The translations under genes were made by a program, and so were the position numbers. The notes beneath the pieces were generated by a model. The model saw only the letters and a program-made list of their open reading frames with translations, had not been told where the DNA came from and made no database searches. Below are positions 1 through 7,728 of a DNA stretch of 20,394 bases, in pieces. The DNA is from Acidimicrobiia bacterium. Lineage in GTDB: Bacteria > Actinomycetota > Acidimicrobiia > Spongiisociales > ZC4RG35. How positions within the stretch are numbered: position 1 is the stretch's first letter; each line of letters begins with the position of its first letter. The stretch lies in contig QIDW01000077.1 of assembly GCA_003230435.1 (NCBI GenBank), forward strand, positions 1-20,394. The letters are read 5' to 3'.

Positions 1-554
1 ATCACCACATCATGTCCGGAGCGAGTCGCCTCCTTCATGGCAGCCTTGACCAGCTTCGGGGCCTTCCCATCGCGGTCCGCAAATACAGAGACGTCGATAC
101 CACGACCCAGAGTCTCCAGTTGGTCGATGGCGGCGGGACGTTGAAGGTCGGCGGCAACCAGCATCGGCCTCCTGCCCTGGCCCTGGAGCAACTTCGCGAG
201 CTTGGCTGCCGTGGTGGTCTTGCCCGAACCCTGGAGTCCGACCATCAGGATGGTCAGTGGGGGCGACGTCTTGACCAGCCCGGCTGTCTCGGTGCCCAAC
301 GTAGTGACAAGCTCTTCGTGAACGATCTTGATGACCTGTTGTCCTGGCGAGATCGACTTGGCAACATCCTCCCCATGTGCCCTCTTCTTGACCCGGGAGA
401 GAAAGGCCTTGACCACGTGAACATTGACGTCCGCCTCGAGCAGGGCGACTCGAACCTCCCGGAGGGCCTTTTCGATGTCCTTATCCGACAGTTTTCCTTT
501 GCCCCGCAATCCGGCAAAGACGGACTCGAATCGATGTGTCAGCGTGTCAAACAT
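1..554 (-). CDS. ffh: Signal recognition particle GTPase Ffh, N-terminal part (runs off the left edge)
   Basis: Reading leftwards from ATG 554-552 there is an uninterrupted 184-codon frame that leaves the window at base 1. It begins MFDTLTHRFESVFAGLRGKG and has the Ffh N domain (about residues 1-90) followed by the start of the G domain: the P-loop GLQGSGKT at 106-113 and the SRP-GTPase motif DLQRPAA at 136-142. Ffh binds 4.5S RNA and signal sequences of nascent membrane proteins and docks with FtsY. The rest of the G domain and the methionine-rich M domain are outside the window. No Shine-Dalgarno precedes the ATG; a TAACCT hexamer 8 nt upstream suggests a leaderless mRNA. The gene is divergent from the cox cluster. 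The family assignment is secure. Confidence 0.95.
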   Translation of the reverse strand, partial: MFDTLTHRFESVFAGLRGKGKLSDKDIEKALREVRVALLEADVNVHVVKAFLSRVKKRAHGEDVAKSISPGQQVIKIVHEELVTTLGTETAGLVKTSPPLTILMVGLQGSGKTTTAAKLAKLLQGQGRRPMLVAADLQRPAAIDQLETLGRGIDVSVFADRDGKAPKLVKAAMKEATRSGHDVV

Positions 555-562
555 GAGCGCCT

Positions 563-568
563 AGGTTA
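563..568 (-). promoter_or_regulatory. Putative -10 element of ffh (leaderless)
   Basis: On the minus strand TAACCT fits the actinobacterial -10 pattern TANNNT and ends 8 nt before the ffh ATG, so transcription would begin at or next to the start codon. No clear -35 was recognised. Functional use is inferred from spacing and from the same pattern at other genes here. Confidence 0.4.
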
Positions 569-584
569 TGACCGATGGTATTCC

Positions 585-590
585 TAGGCT
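585..590 (+). promoter_or_regulatory. Putative -10 element of the cox cluster (leaderless, GTG 598)
   Basis: TAGGCT lies exactly 7 nt before GTG 598, the spacing of a leaderless transcript. It supports GTG 598 rather than ATG 568 as the start of the CoxD-like gene. A second overlapping TAGGTT at 562-567 is the near mirror image of the ffh element and could also fire. No -35 was recognised. Confidence 0.35.
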
Positions 591-597
591 TTTCTCC

Positions 598-1476
598 GTG
601 ATCCCCTCCACCATCGATGGTCTGTCGGCGGGCCTCGACGAGCAGAACTACTTCTCACCTGACGACCTCACGGTTGCTATTCACCTCGCGCTGCAACTGG
701 GACGCCCCCTCTTCCTCGAAGGCGAAGCCGGAGTTGGCAAGACCGAGGTGGCCAAAGTGCTGGCCTCCATGGCCGGCGAAGACTTGATCCGGTTGCAGTG
801 TTACGAGGGACTCGACGTCGGCCAGGCCCTCTACGAGTGGGACTACGCCCGCCAGATGATGGAGATCCGTCTGCTCGAAGCGCGCGGCGAGGGATCGTCT
901 GCACGTGCACGCGACATCATGAGCAGGGAGTTCCTGATCGCACGGCCACTGCTCAAAGCCGTCGAGACCTCCCGGGACGGGCATAGGCCCGTGCTTCTGA
1001 TTGACGAACTCGACAGAGCCGACGAGGAGTTCGAGGCATTCCTTCTCGAATTGCTTTCCGACTTTCAGGTGACGATTCCGGAGATCGGCACGATCAAGGC
1101 CGAGGTTCCGCCAATCGTGGTTCTTACCTCCAACCGGACCAGAGAGATTCACGATGCCCTCAAACGCCGCTGCATCTACCACTGGATCGACTATCCATCC
1201 CCTGATCTGGAGGCGTCGATCGTGATGAGGAAGGTTCCGGGTGTCGAGGCGGATCTCGCCCGCAACCTCTCTCTGGCAATGGAGCGTCTTCGTCAAATGG
1301 ACCTGTTCAAGCCCCCTGGTGTAGCGGAGACACTCGATTGGGCCGAGTCACTCGAGCTGCTCCATGAAGGCGAGCTCACACCCAAACTTGTCGACCGAAC
1401 CCTGGGAGTTGTCCTCAAGTACAAAGACGACATCGATACCGTCCGGGCCGACGGCGTCGAAGCCCTCGTCGGATGA
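598..1476 (+). CDS. coxD: CoxD-like MoxR-family AAA+ ATPase, CO dehydrogenase maturation
   Basis: This is a MoxR-type AAA+ ATPase of 292 residues from GTG 598 (302 if ATG 568 is used). Walker A GEAGVGKT is at about 42-49, Walker B VLLIDELDR at about 132-140, and a sensor-type LTSNRTRE follows. CoxD of Oligotropha is a membrane-bound AAA+ protein needed to sulfurate the molybdenum centre of CO dehydrogenase; the same role is inferred here from the family and from coxM-coxS-coxL downstream. GTG 598 is preferred because the protein then starts IPSTIDGL like CoxD relatives and because a -10-like hexamer sits 7 nt upstream. Its stop overlaps the next start (ATGA at 1473). MoxR proteins are a broad family, so the exact substrate rests on context. 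Confidence 0.85.
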   Translation: MIPSTIDGLSAGLDEQNYFSPDDLTVAIHLALQLGRPLFLEGEAGVGKTEVAKVLASMAGEDLIRLQCYEGLDVGQALYEWDYARQMMEIRLLEARGEGSSARARDIMSREFLIARPLLKAVETSRDGHRPVLLIDELDRADEEFEAFLLELLSDFQVTIPEIGTIKAEVPPIVVLTSNRTREIHDALKRRCIYHWIDYPSPDLEASIVMRKVPGVEADLARNLSLAMERLRQMDLFKPPGVAETLDWAESLELLHEGELTPKLVDRTLGVVLKYKDDIDTVRADGVEALVG

Positions 1477-2588
1477 CCGCTGGCCCGGTCCGCGACCTGA
1501 CAACATTCGCCGACGCCCTCCGACACCGCGGGATGACAATCACGCCGGACCAGGTGTCAGATATGGCTCGTTCTCTGGCTCTGGTCGATCTCGCCAGTCG
1601 CGACCAGGTATATGCGGCCCTTCGGTGCATGGCGATAACCGATCCCGCCCATCGAGTGGCCTACGACGAGGAGTTCCACCGCTTCTTTGGAGGGTTTCAT
1701 CCTTTCGCAGCGACAGCCGAGCAGCACTCCAACCTCGCAGAGCCCGCCAGGTCTCAGCCCCTGCTCCGGTCATTGAGCGAATCCACGCTCGATGGAGTCG
1801 ATTCAGAATCGGGGGCATCAGCCATCGAAAGGATCGCGTCGAAGGACTTTGCCAACCTGGACGAAAATGAGCTGGCGGAGGCGAGAAAACTCGTCCTATC
1901 GATGCTCTGGCAGCCGTCCGATGTCCGGACTAGAAGGTGGGCAAGTGAGAAACGAGGCCATCGCCCGGACATGCGTCGAACATTGCACAATGCCGTCGGG
2001 CCTGAGGGCGACCTGATGAGAATCAGGATGCGCCACCGAACCCTTCGACAGCGGCCGCTCATCATCATCGCCGACATTTCGGGCTCCATGGACAGATATG
2101 CCGAGATGTTTCTCGTCTTCGCCCACGCAGCTCGCCAAAGGCTGAGGCACGTCGAGGCCTTCACCTTCTCAACACACCTCACGCGCATAACGGAGGATCT
2201 GAAGCGGCGTAACACCGGCGACGCCTTGAGACGGATGTCCCACACTGTGAACGATTGGTCCGGTGGGACGAAGATCGGCGAGGCAATGAGGGATTGGAAC
2301 AAGGTGTGGAGCCGTCGTATGGCCCGCGGAGGACCTGTCGTCATGGTGCTCTCCGACGGATGGGACTGTGGGGATCCCCAGCTCCTGTCGACCGAAATGG
2401 CAGGACTCGCCAGGTCTGTGCACCGTGTCCTGTGGCTCAACCCGCTTGCCGCTCGATCCGACTACCAGCCGGTCACCCAGGGGATGCGAGCCGTACTCCC
2501 ATATATCGATCACCTCTTGCCGGCTGCCAGCGTCAACGACCTCCGGGATGTGGTTCGTCTTCTCGAATCGAGTGTCGGCGTCAGGTGA
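1473..2588 (+). CDS. coxE: CoxE-like VWA-domain protein, partner of the MoxR ATPase
   Basis: The protein has 371 residues. The C-terminal half is a von Willebrand factor A domain with the metal-ion-dependent adhesion motif DISGSM at 201-206, a conserved threonine region (SGGTKIGEAM) and the strand VVMVLSDGWDCG. This matches the CoxE family, whose members pair with CoxD/MoxR ATPases. In Oligotropha CoxE is linked to copper insertion into CO dehydrogenase. The N-terminal about 190 residues are mostly charged and helical, with no membrane segment seen. The gene overlaps coxD by 4 bases, so translational coupling is likely. Position between coxD and coxM supports a maturation role; the biochemical step is inferred from the family. 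Confidence 0.85.
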   Translation: MTAGPVRDLTTFADALRHRGMTITPDQVSDMARSLALVDLASRDQVYAALRCMAITDPAHRVAYDEEFHRFFGGFHPFAATAEQHSNLAEPARSQPLLRSLSESTLDGVDSESGASAIERIASKDFANLDENELAEARKLVLSMLWQPSDVRTRRWASEKRGHRPDMRRTLHNAVGPEGDLMRIRMRHRTLRQRPLIIIADISGSMDRYAEMFLVFAHAARQRLRHVEAFTFSTHLTRITEDLKRRNTGDALRRMSHTVNDWSGGTKIGEAMRDWNKVWSRRMARGGPVVMVLSDGWDCGDPQLLSTEMAGLARSVHRVLWLNPLAARSDYQPVTQGMRAVLPYIDHLLPAASVNDLRDVVRLLESSVGVR

Positions 2589-2614
2589 TTCGTGTAGGTT
2601 CCGAATCTCCACGG

Positions 2615-2630
2615 CAGAGGAGCAGTTTTG
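2615..2630 (+). promoter_or_regulatory. Ribosome binding site fixing the TTG start of coxM
   Basis: AGAGGAG at 2615-2621 lies 6 nt before TTG 2628. There is no ATG or GTG at the position required by homology, so this Shine-Dalgarno identifies TTG as the start. The coxE-coxM gap of 39 bases holds no evident terminator, so coxDE and coxMSL are probably co-transcribed. Confidence 0.65.
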
Positions 2631-3551
2631 TATCCCAGCAAGTTCGACTATTTAGCGCCGGAGACTCTCGAAGAAGCGCTAGCGGTTCTGGCAGAACGCG
2701 GCGACGAGGTGAAAATCCTCGCTGGAGGCCAAAGCCTCATCCCCATGATGAAACTGCGCTTCGCCGAGCCAGCCACACTCTTGGATATCAATAGAATCCC
2801 GGGTCTGGACGCGATCGACATCCAGAACGGTCATGTTCGAGTCCAGGCATTGGCCCGTCACGCCGACGTGGTGCGGTCAGCGGTCATCAAGGAGGAGAAC
2901 GACCTGATGGCCGGGGCGGCGCCCTGGATCGCCGATCCCATCGTCCGCAATCTGGGGACCGTCTGTGGCTCCCTCGCTCACCATGACCCGGAAGGCGACT
3001 GGGCTTCGGTCATGCTCGCGCTCGACGCAGAGGTGGTCGCGGTGTCCAAGGAAGGGGTCACCCACTTCCACCCCGGAGCAGACGGGACCCAGCACACCGG
3101 GGGAACAAGAGTCATTTCGATCCAGGATTTCCTGGTTGACATGTTCACGACCTCGCTCTATCCCACGGAGCTGCTGACCGAAGTCCGCGTCCCACGGTAC
3201 GAGCGCGGCGGAGGAAACTACCAAAAGCTCGAACGCAAGGTCGGGGACTACGCAACGGTCGGGGTTGCGACACACATCGAGCTAGGCGACGACGACCGTA
3301 TCACCAAGGCAGGGATCGCCCTGACCTCCGTCTACGCCCACAATCTCAAGGTGACGGATGCCGAGACGGCCCTGGTCGGCCAGGCCCCAAGCGACGAGTT
3401 GTTCGCCGAGGCTGGGCGGATCGCGTCGGCGGCGTGTGACCCGGCTTCCGACACCCGCGGCTCCGCCGAGTACAAGCGCCACATCGTCGGATTGTTCACA
3501 GAGCGGAGTCTCGCCGAGTCCCTGAAGATCGCGCAAGGAGGTCAGTCGTGA
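2628..3551 (+). CDS. coxM: Aerobic CO dehydrogenase medium subunit (FAD-binding)
   Basis: This 307-residue flavoprotein subunit of the molybdenum hydroxylase family starts at TTG 2628. The FAD-binding motif AGGQS is at 32-36, the same position as AGGHS in Oligotropha CoxM, and a second FAD motif TVCG is at 111-114 in place of TIGG. CoxM accepts electrons from the [2Fe-2S] clusters of CoxS and passes them to quinone or the respiratory chain. The end overlaps coxS in a GTGA junction. The order M-S-L is that of form I CO dehydrogenases. Length is slightly above the usual figure of about 288, with an insertion around residues 150-165 (about nt 3070-3120). Confidence is high because of gene context. 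Confidence 0.93.
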   Translation: MYPSKFDYLAPETLEEALAVLAERGDEVKILAGGQSLIPMMKLRFAEPATLLDINRIPGLDAIDIQNGHVRVQALARHADVVRSAVIKEENDLMAGAAPWIADPIVRNLGTVCGSLAHHDPEGDWASVMLALDAEVVAVSKEGVTHFHPGADGTQHTGGTRVISIQDFLVDMFTTSLYPTELLTEVRVPRYERGGGNYQKLERKVGDYATVGVATHIELGDDDRITKAGIALTSVYAHNLKVTDAETALVGQAPSDELFAEAGRIASAACDPASDTRGSAEYKRHIVGLFTERSLAESLKIAQGGQS

Positions 3552-4024
3552 ACATCACTGTGACCGTCAACGGAACGGCGCATACCGCGGACGTCGAGCC
3601 GCGACTTCTCCTCGTCGACTTCATACGGACCAATCTGGGGTTGACCGGAACCCACATCGGTTGCGACACAACTAGCTGTGGTGTCTGCACCGTCCTTATC
3701 GACGGAACACCAGTCAAAACTTGCACGATGTTCGCCGTCCAGGCCAACGGGAGGTCGGTGACCACCGTGGAGGGTCTCAAGCAGAATGGTGAGCTCTCAG
3801 CGATCCAGCAGGCCTTTCGTGAACACCACGGATTGCAGTGCGGGTTCTGCACTCCGGCCATGATGCTGGTGGGCACTGCCCTGATCGAGGAGAACCCTGA
3901 TCCAACCGAGGATGACATTCGCTGGGCGATCTCGGGGAACCTTTGCCGGTGCACCGGATACATGAACATTGTCAAGTCGATTGAGGCAGCCGCTGAGACG
4001 ACACGCGAGGGAGCGAGCTCATGA
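3548..4024 (+). CDS. coxS: Aerobic CO dehydrogenase small subunit, two [2Fe-2S] clusters
   Basis: The protein has 158 residues from GTG 3548, preceded by GGAGG at 3537-3541. It holds the plant-type ferredoxin cysteines C39, C44, C47 and C59 (GCDTTSCGVC, then TC) and the second-cluster cysteines C98, C101, C133 and C135 (QCGFC, LCRCTGY). This is the standard iron-sulfur subunit of molybdenum hydroxylases, relaying electrons from the Mo/Cu site in CoxL to FAD in CoxM. It overlaps coxM by 4 bases and coxL by 4 bases (ATGA at 4021), so the three subunits are probably made by coupled translation in equal amounts. Nothing is truncated. Confidence 0.96.
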   Translation: MNITVTVNGTAHTADVEPRLLLVDFIRTNLGLTGTHIGCDTTSCGVCTVLIDGTPVKTCTMFAVQANGRSVTTVEGLKQNGELSAIQQAFREHHGLQCGFCTPAMMLVGTALIEENPDPTEDDIRWAISGNLCRCTGYMNIVKSIEAAAETTREGASS

Positions 4025-6390
4025 CGACCACCGAACACAAACCTCACACATCACCAGAGATTGGTGGCCTCGGACACAGCCGAAGGCGAGTTGAGGATGC
4101 CCGTTTCATCGAAGGCCGGGGAAACTATGTCGATGACATCACTCTTCCCGGGATGCTGCACATGGCGATTCACCGCAGCCCCCTTGCTCATGCACGAATC
4201 ATCTCGATCGACACCTCGGCAGCCGAGGCGGTAGATGGAGTTGTCGCCGTGGTGACCGGCGAGCTATTGGCCGGCTACAACCTTGCATGGATGCCAACGC
4301 TGTCAGGTGACACACAGGCGGTTTTGGCTACCGACAAAGTTCGCTTCCAAGGTCAAGAGATCGCGGCGGTCATCGCCACAGATCGTTATGTCGCACAGGA
4401 CGCCGCCCGTCTTGTGGAAGTCGAATACGAGGATCTCGAGCCGATCGTCAACCCGCAGCGAGCCCTCGAAGAGGACGCTGTTCTGATTCGAGACGACAAA
4501 GAGGATCAGACGTCGAATCTCTGCTTCGAGTGGGAGTCGGGCGACAAAACCGCTACTGACGAAGCCTTCGCAAAAGCGGACAAGATTGTTTCTCTCGAAA
4601 CCCACTATCCGAGGTCGCACCCCGCCCCATTGGAGACATGTGGCATCGTTGCCGACGTGGACTCGGCCACCGGTCAGGCGACCCTCTATATGACGTCGCA
4701 AGCGCCGCACGCCCATCGAACTGTCTTCGCTCTGGTTGCGGGGCTGGCAGAGCAGAACATCCGTATCGTCTCACCGGACCTCGGCGGGGGTTTTGGAAAC
4801 AAGGTTCCGGTCTATCCCGGCTACGTCGTGGCAACGGCGGCGTCCCTGGTGATAGGGCAGCCGGTCAAATGGGTGGAGACACGGACCGAGAACTTGATCT
4901 CGACTGGATTCGCGCGGGATTACTACATGAAGGGCGAGTTGGCGGTCACCAACGACGGAAAGATCCTCGGCCTCAAAGTCGATATGCTGGCCGATGAAGG
5001 CGCTTTTTATGCCGATGCCCAGCCGTCGAAGTTCAGGGCAGGCCTCTTCCACATAGTCACGGGCTCCTACGACTATCCGGCCGCATATGTCACTACCCGA
5101 GGCGCCTATACCAACAAGGCTCCTGGCGGAGTGGCTTATCGATGCTCATTCCGGGTGACAGAGGCGTCGTACCTCATCGAGAGACTCGTCCAGAATGCTG
5201 CCTACGAACTGGGATTGGATCCGGCGGAGTTCCGCTCGAGCAATTTCATCCAGGCCGACCAGTTCCCATATCACTCGCCGACCGGCTTCGTATACGACTC
5301 GGGTGACTACGAGACCGCAATGCGCAAGGCAATGGATATGGTCGGATATGCCGACATTCAGGCCGAGAAGGAGCAGGCCCGCAAGGAGGGCCGTCTCGTC
5401 GGGATCGGAATGGCGAGCTTCACCGAAGTCGTCGGGGCGGGGCACGGCGAGGACTACGACATCATCGGATTGAAGATGTTCGACTCAGCTGAGCTTCGTG
5501 TACATCCGACGGGCAAAGCAATCCTCAAGTTGGGTGTGAAATCCCAAGGCCAGGGTCACGAAACCACGTTTGCTCAGATCGTGGCGGAGGAACTCGGCAT
5601 CCCTGCCGGCGATGTGAAAGTGGTGGAAGGCGACACAGACAACACCCCATACGGGTTGGGGACCTACGCCTCACGGAGCACCCCTGTAGCCGGTGCAGCG
5701 ACGGCGGTCATCTCTCGCAAGCTGCGAGAAAAGGCAAAGAAGATCGCAGCTCACCTGCTCGAGGCATCCGAGGAGGATCTCGAGTGGGAAACGGGCAAGT
5801 TCTTCGTTGCTGGAGATCCAGAGAGCTCGGTCTCGATACAGGACATCGCGTTCGCGGCCTACACCAACCCACCACCGGACCTCGAGGCTGGACTTGAAGG
5901 AGTCCACTACTACGACCCACCCAACATGACCTATCCGTTCGGCACCTACATCGTTGTTGTGGACGTCGATCCGGAAAGTGGCCAATGGAAAGTGAGACGC
6001 ATGATCGCTGTCGACGACTGTGGTGTGAAGATCAACCCGATGATCGTGGAGGGCCAAATCCAGGGTGGTCTCACCGAGGGCTTCGCCATGTCGTCCATGC
6101 AGCACATCACTTTCGATGAGACTGGAAACTGCTTAGGTTCCAACTTCATGGACTATCTGGTTCCCACCGCATGGGAGACACCGCGGTTCGAACTGGGTGA
6201 AACAGTCACACCGTCGCCGCATCATCCGATAGGCGCCAAGGGTGTTGGTGAATCAGCGACAGTCGGATCTCCAGCAGCGTACGTCAACGCCGTGGTTGAC
6301 GCTCTTCAGCACATGGGTGTCACCAATATCGAAATGCCCATGTCGGCAGACCGCGTCTGGCATGCGATGCAAGAGAACTCAGGGGGATGA
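4021..6390 (+). CDS. coxL: Aerobic CO dehydrogenase large subunit, form I (Mo/Cu catalytic)
   Basis: The protein has 789 residues and is intact. The active-site loop reads AYRCSFR, with the copper-ligand cysteine at residue 375 (codon 5143-5145), equivalent to Cys388 of Oligotropha CoxL. This AYxCSFR signature defines form I enzymes; form II homologues have AYRGAGR. Other molybdenum hydroxylase features are GGGFGNK near 258-264 and the proposed catalytic base in GVGES (Glu744, equivalent to Glu763). The enzyme oxidises CO with water to CO2, two protons and two electrons. It overlaps coxS upstream and the CoxF-like gene downstream (ATGA at 6387). The form I call is direct from sequence; in vivo CO oxidation is inferred. 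Confidence 0.97.
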   Translation: MTTTEHKPHTSPEIGGLGHSRRRVEDARFIEGRGNYVDDITLPGMLHMAIHRSPLAHARIISIDTSAAEAVDGVVAVVTGELLAGYNLAWMPTLSGDTQAVLATDKVRFQGQEIAAVIATDRYVAQDAARLVEVEYEDLEPIVNPQRALEEDAVLIRDDKEDQTSNLCFEWESGDKTATDEAFAKADKIVSLETHYPRSHPAPLETCGIVADVDSATGQATLYMTSQAPHAHRTVFALVAGLAEQNIRIVSPDLGGGFGNKVPVYPGYVVATAASLVIGQPVKWVETRTENLISTGFARDYYMKGELAVTNDGKILGLKVDMLADEGAFYADAQPSKFRAGLFHIVTGSYDYPAAYVTTRGAYTNKAPGGVAYRCSFRVTEASYLIERLVQNAAYELGLDPAEFRSSNFIQADQFPYHSPTGFVYDSGDYETAMRKAMDMVGYADIQAEKEQARKEGRLVGIGMASFTEVVGAGHGEDYDIIGLKMFDSAELRVHPTGKAILKLGVKSQGQGHETTFAQIVAEELGIPAGDVKVVEGDTDNTPYGLGTYASRSTPVAGAATAVISRKLREKAKKIAAHLLEASEEDLEWETGKFFVAGDPESSVSIQDIAFAAYTNPPPDLEAGLEGVHYYDPPNMTYPFGTYIVVVDVDPESGQWKVRRMIAVDDCGVKINPMIVEGQIQGGLTEGFAMSSMQHITFDETGNCLGSNFMDYLVPTAWETPRFELGETVTPSPHHPIGAKGVGESATVGSPAAYVNAVVDALQHMGVTNIEMPMSADRVWHAMQENSGG

Positions 6391-7349
6391 ATCGGGAGTT
6401 GCTGGAGCTGGCCGGCGAACTGAGCCGGCGGCACCAGCCGTTCATCACCGCCACCGTTGTTTGGGCGCGCGGACCCTCGTCAGGGAAGATCGGCTCATCG
6501 GCGCTGATCATGGCGGATGGATCCAAGGTTGGCTGGATCGGGGGAGCCTGTGGCGAGCCCGTGGTGTTGCGCGAGGCGCTCGACGCGCTCGGTGATGGCA
6601 AGCCGCGCTTGCTCTTCCTTGGAACAGACGCGGACATAAAGGCTGCCGCCCGACCGGATGTCATCACCGTCCCTATATCGTGTACTTCCGAAGGGGCATT
6701 GGAGGTCTATCTGGAGCCAGTCCTGCCGCAACCGCATCTTCTCGTCGTTGGTTCGTCGCCAGCCGTCCATACCCTGACGACCCTCGCATCTGCGCTTGAT
6801 TGGCGGGTCACGGTCGTCGATGACGGTGGCTCAACGTCAGACCACCCCGACGCTGATCAGGTCGTACCCGCGATCTCGATGCCCGATGACGTCGGACCGT
6901 CAACCATGATCGTTGTTGCCACGCAGGGCCACTACGACGAACCAGCACTCGAAGCCGCACTTCAGACAAACGCCGGTTACATAGGACTGGTCACCTCGGC
7001 CAAGCGGGCCGAAACCGTCCTCGGCTACATCGCTGACCGGGGCGTTGGTAATGATCAGCTGCAGAGGGTGGTGGCGCCAGCGGGCCTTGACCTTGGACAC
7101 GTGGCTCACAAGGAGATCGCCGTGGCGATCCTCGCCGATCTCGTGCACCGGCGGGCATCCGGCCAGCTCGAGGGGAGACCGGTGAACGTTTCCGATACCC
7201 ACATTGCGGTCGACCCCGTATGTCACATGGAAGTGGAAGTAGCCACGGCTCAGTGGATAGCGGAGAAGGAGGGCGAAACCTATTACTTCTGCGCTCCAGG
7301 GTGCAAAGCCATCTTTGAGAAGACTCCGGCCGATTTCATCTCCGCCTGA
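6387..7349 (+). CDS. coxF: CoxF-like XdhC-family protein with C-terminal YHS metal-binding domain
   Basis: The protein has 320 residues. The N-terminal about 100 residues are a diverged XdhC/CoxI domain (GWIGGACGEPVV where typical members have GGCVE). A Rossmann-type XdhC C-terminal domain follows from about residue 117 (LLVVGSSPAVHTL) to about 250. Residues about 272-320 form a YHS domain, with VDPVCHM (Cys279) and YYFCAPGC (Cys302, Cys306). XdhC proteins insert or hold molybdenum cofactor for their target enzyme; Oligotropha CoxF is tied to copper insertion. YHS domains occur in copper and heavy-metal transport proteins, so this domain is a candidate metal carrier for the Mo-Cu site (inference). 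It overlaps coxL by 4 bases, which strongly links it to CoxL maturation. Confidence 0.82.
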   Translation: MNRELLELAGELSRRHQPFITATVVWARGPSSGKIGSSALIMADGSKVGWIGGACGEPVVLREALDALGDGKPRLLFLGTDADIKAAARPDVITVPISCTSEGALEVYLEPVLPQPHLLVVGSSPAVHTLTTLASALDWRVTVVDDGGSTSDHPDADQVVPAISMPDDVGPSTMIVVATQGHYDEPALEAALQTNAGYIGLVTSAKRAETVLGYIADRGVGNDQLQRVVAPAGLDLGHVAHKEIAVAILADLVHRRASGQLEGRPVNVSDTHIAVDPVCHMEVEVATAQWIAEKEGETYYFCAPGCKAIFEKTPADFISA

Positions 7350-7419
7350 GTTGAACGCCTGCGAGTCTCACTTCAGAACACCACTAGCGTGAGTCGCCTG
7401 TCGACCCCTTGGATCAAAC

Positions 7420-7728
7420 ATGAGAAGCCAACTCGAACTCAGAAATCGCTGGATTGCAGAAGGTAAAGAAGTTGCCGTCGCCACTGTGATCAAGGTGCAT
7501 GGCAGCGCGCCGAGGCCCGAAGGTTCCAAGTTCCTCGTTTCCTCGACCGGCGACATGGAAGGCTCGGTCAGCGGTGGATGTGTTGAGAATGACGTCTTTC
7601 TTCACGCTCAGGAAGTGATCGAAACAGGAAAACCCAAGACCGTCACCTATGGGATCGCCGACGAGGACGCCTTCGAAGTCGGCATGGCATGCGGCGGCAC
7701 TATCGACGTATTCATCGAGACCTGGTGA
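7420..7728 (+). CDS. XdhC/CoxI-family protein, N-terminal domain as a separate gene
   Basis: The protein has 102 residues and equals only the XdhC_CoxI N-terminal domain: it begins RSQLELRNRW, contains SAPRPEGSKF and the cysteine motif GSVSGGCVEND, and ends with ACGGTIDVFIETW. In XdhC this region, with its conserved cysteine, is implicated in binding molybdenum cofactor. It ends exactly where the family's interdomain linker would begin, and the Rossmann domain is encoded by the next gene with a GTGA overlap. It follows the CoxF-like gene after 70 bases. It was probably intended to work with the next gene as a two-part CoxI. The start ATG 7420 has no good Shine-Dalgarno; the choice is based on homology to the domain's N-terminus. 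Confidence 0.82.
   Translation: MRSQLELRNRWIAEGKEVAVATVIKVHGSAPRPEGSKFLVSSTGDMEGSVSGGCVENDVFLHAQEVIETGKPKTVTYGIADEDAFEVGMACGGTIDVFIETW

Noticed and set aside
12..587. Plus-strand open frame of 191 codons
   Set aside because: The minus strand of the same bases encodes a clear Ffh N-terminus with P-loop and SRP motifs; the plus frame has no recognisable domain and is its shadow.
4021..6390. Reading coxL as xanthine dehydrogenase or form II CoxL
   Set aside because: The active-site loop is AYRCSFR with cysteine, and the subunit order is M-S-L, both form I traits.
7361..7397. Possible terminator hairpin between the CoxF-like and split XdhC genes
   Set aside because: GCGA-CTCAC pairs with GTGAGTCGC only with a 2-nt bulge and a 17-nt loop, and no T-run follows, so it was not called a terminator.
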